Position numbers and translations under genes: made by a program. 5,803 bases of DNA from Oscillospiraceae bacterium. Lineage in GTDB: Bacteria > Bacillota > Clostridia > Oscillospirales > Ruminococcaceae. This document shows positions 4,667 through 5,803 of the stretch, piece by piece (position 1 is the first letter of the stretch; each line of letters begins with the position of its first letter). The DNA lies in contig SVNB01000081.1 in NCBI GenBank assembly GCA_015067125.1, positions 1 through 5,803 of the forward strand, in the 5' to 3' direction. A model generated the notes under the pieces. It did no database searches. It was not told the DNA's origin and saw only the letters and a program-made list of their open reading frames with translations.

Positions 4667-4738
4667 TAATATGAAGTATTTTGGCTTCGATTTTAAATTT
4701 GTTTTCGATTAATTCACCATAGAAAGGATGTTGTTCCC

Positions 4739-5803
4739 ATGAACACTGCCAACAAAATGTCCGTAAAAGACATCGAAGTAGCCGGCAAAAAAGTTCTTGT
4801 CCGCTGCGATTTTAACGTACCGCTTAAAGAAGGCGTTATCACCAACGATAAAAGAATTGTTGCCGCCCTTCCCACCATCAAATATCTTAAAGAAAACGGC
4901 GCAAAAGTTATCCTTTGTTCCCACCTTGGCCGCCCGAAGGGCGAATGGCTTCCCGAATTTTCTCTTGCTCCCGTTGCCGCAAGACTTTCCGAACTTCTCG
5001 GCTGCGAAGTAAGAATGAGCAAAGACGTAATCGGCGAAGACGCCAAAGATATTTCCGCAACCATTAAAGAAGGCGAAGTTGCCCTTCTCGAAAACGTTCG
5101 TTATTACAAAGAAGAAACCAAAAACGCACCGGAATTTGCAAAAGAGCTTGCTTCTCTTGCAGAAATCTTTGTAAACGATGCATTCGGCACCGCACACCGC
5201 GCGCATGCTTCCACCACCGGCGTTGCGGATTACATTCCCGCAGTATGCGGCTTCCTTATCCAGAAAGAAATCGACGTTATGGGCAAAGCTCTTGATAACC
5301 CCGTAAGACCTTTCGTTGCTGTTCTTGGCGGCGCAAAAGTTTCCGATAAAATCGGCGTTATCACCAACCTTCTCGAAAAAGTCGATACCCTTATCGTCGG
5401 CGGCGCAATGGCATATACCTTCCTTAAAGCAGAAGGCCACAACGTAGGCATTTCCCTTTGCGAAGAAGACAAACTCGAACTCGCTTCCGAACTTCTTGCA
5501 AAAGCAAAAGAAAAAGGCGTTTCTCTCCTTCTTCCCGTTGACCACATCGCCGCGGATAAATTTGATGAAAACGCAGAGCCCGTTGCTGTGGAAGGCAAAG
5601 ATATTCCCGAAGGCCTTATGGGCATGGATATCGGCCCCAAATCCGTCGAACTCTTTAAAGAAGCAGTCAAAAATGCAAAAACCGTTATCTGGAACGGACC
5701 CATGGGCGTATTTGAATTCAAAAACTTTGCCGGCGGCACTTTTGCAGTAGCAGAAGCCATTGCAGAAACCGACTGCATCTCCATCATCGGCGGCGGAGAT
5801 TCC
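4739..5803 (+). CDS. pgk: Phosphoglycerate kinase, 3' end outside window
   Basis: This glycolytic enzyme transfers the acyl phosphate of 1,3-bisphosphoglycerate to ADP, giving ATP and 3-phosphoglycerate, in the cytoplasm. The 355 residues present carry the family motifs in order: VRCDFNVPL (21-29), SHLGRPKG (61-68), LLENVRYYKEE (116-126), VNDAFGTAHRAHAS (145-158), AVLGGAKVSDKIGVI (194-208), GGAMAYTFLKA (221-231), MGMDIGPKS (294-302), WNGPMGVFE (318-326) and IIGGGDS at the edge. Bacterial PGKs are usually about 395 residues, so roughly 40 C-terminal residues, including the GGGAS-type motif, are missing only because the window ends. Start ATG 4739 is supported by AAAGGA at 4723-4728, 10 nt upstream. 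The in-frame ATG at 4757 lacks a site. Frequent ATC, GCC and ACC codons fit a highly expressed gene. It has its own promoter, with no gap gene directly upstream. Confidence 0.98.
   Translation, partial: MNTANKMSVKDIEVAGKKVLVRCDFNVPLKEGVITNDKRIVAALPTIKYLKENGAKVILCSHLGRPKGEWLPEFSLAPVAARLSELLGCEVRMSKDVIGEDAKDISATIKEGEVALLENVRYYKEETKNAPEFAKELASLAEIFVNDAFGTAHRAHASTTGVADYIPAVCGFLIQKEIDVMGKALDNPVRPFVAVLGGAKVSDKIGVITNLLEKVDTLIVGGAMAYTFLKAEGHNVGISLCEEDKLELASELLAKAKEKGVSLLLPVDHIAADKFDENAEPVAVEGKDIPEGLMGMDIGPKSVELFKEAVKNAKTVIWNGPMGVFEFKNFAGGTFAVAEAIAETDCISIIGGGDS

Noticed and set aside
4728..4742. Five-codon frame (Met-Leu-Phe-Pro-stop) overlapping the pgk start, possible leader peptide
   Set aside because: Its ATG uses bases of the pgk ribosome binding site and has no site of its own. 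It is most likely chance.
4709..5545. 278-codon minus-strand frame opposite pgk
   Set aside because: pgk is unmistakable on the other strand. The frame stays open because of its codon bias, and its translation is low-complexity Phe/Gly/Lys-rich.

Overview
The window reads as ordinary chromosomal DNA of a low-to-moderate GC Firmicute, most likely a gut-type Clostridia (Oscillospiraceae/Ruminococcus-like). The reasons are strong GGAGG ribosome binding sites, sigma-A-type promoters in AT-rich gaps, a DUF1846 protein, an orphan ECF S component, and an intergenic pile of GC-rich hairpin repeats of a kind I remember from that group. The taxonomic placement is inference. No tRNA, rRNA, CRISPR array, transposase or phage gene was found.

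Layout, left to right. A bidirectional terminator (3-36) sits beyond the end of a minus-strand gene for a lipoprotein of unknown function (43-786). The gap 787-977 separates it from a plus-strand pair. Each side has a good promoter, but the two promoters face each other, so the two transcripts should overlap at their 5' ends. The plus-strand pair is a DUF1846 protein (978-2462) followed 13 nt later by exodeoxyribonuclease III (2476-3228), closed by a strong terminator (3234-3268). Next comes a gene-free stretch of about 480 nt made largely of hairpin repeat modules (3280-3614). A terminator (3657-3680) then marks the end of a minus-strand ECF transporter S component (3707-4273). A second gene-free stretch of about 465 nt holds the S-component promoter with two symmetric elements, a weaker distal minus-strand promoter, and the pgk promoter. 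Phosphoglycerate kinase (4739 to the window edge) is cut off before its C-terminus.

The genes do not form one pathway. They are three independent housekeeping or transport units plus one lipoprotein: DNA repair (xth, co-transcribed with DUF1846), micronutrient uptake (S component, which needs an energizing module encoded elsewhere), and glycolysis (pgk). I see no convincing new multi-gene system. The observations most worth a second look are the face-to-face promoters at 834-916, the repeat mosaic at 3280-3614 with two hairpin cassettes that share flanks but not stems, and the DUF1846-xth coupling.
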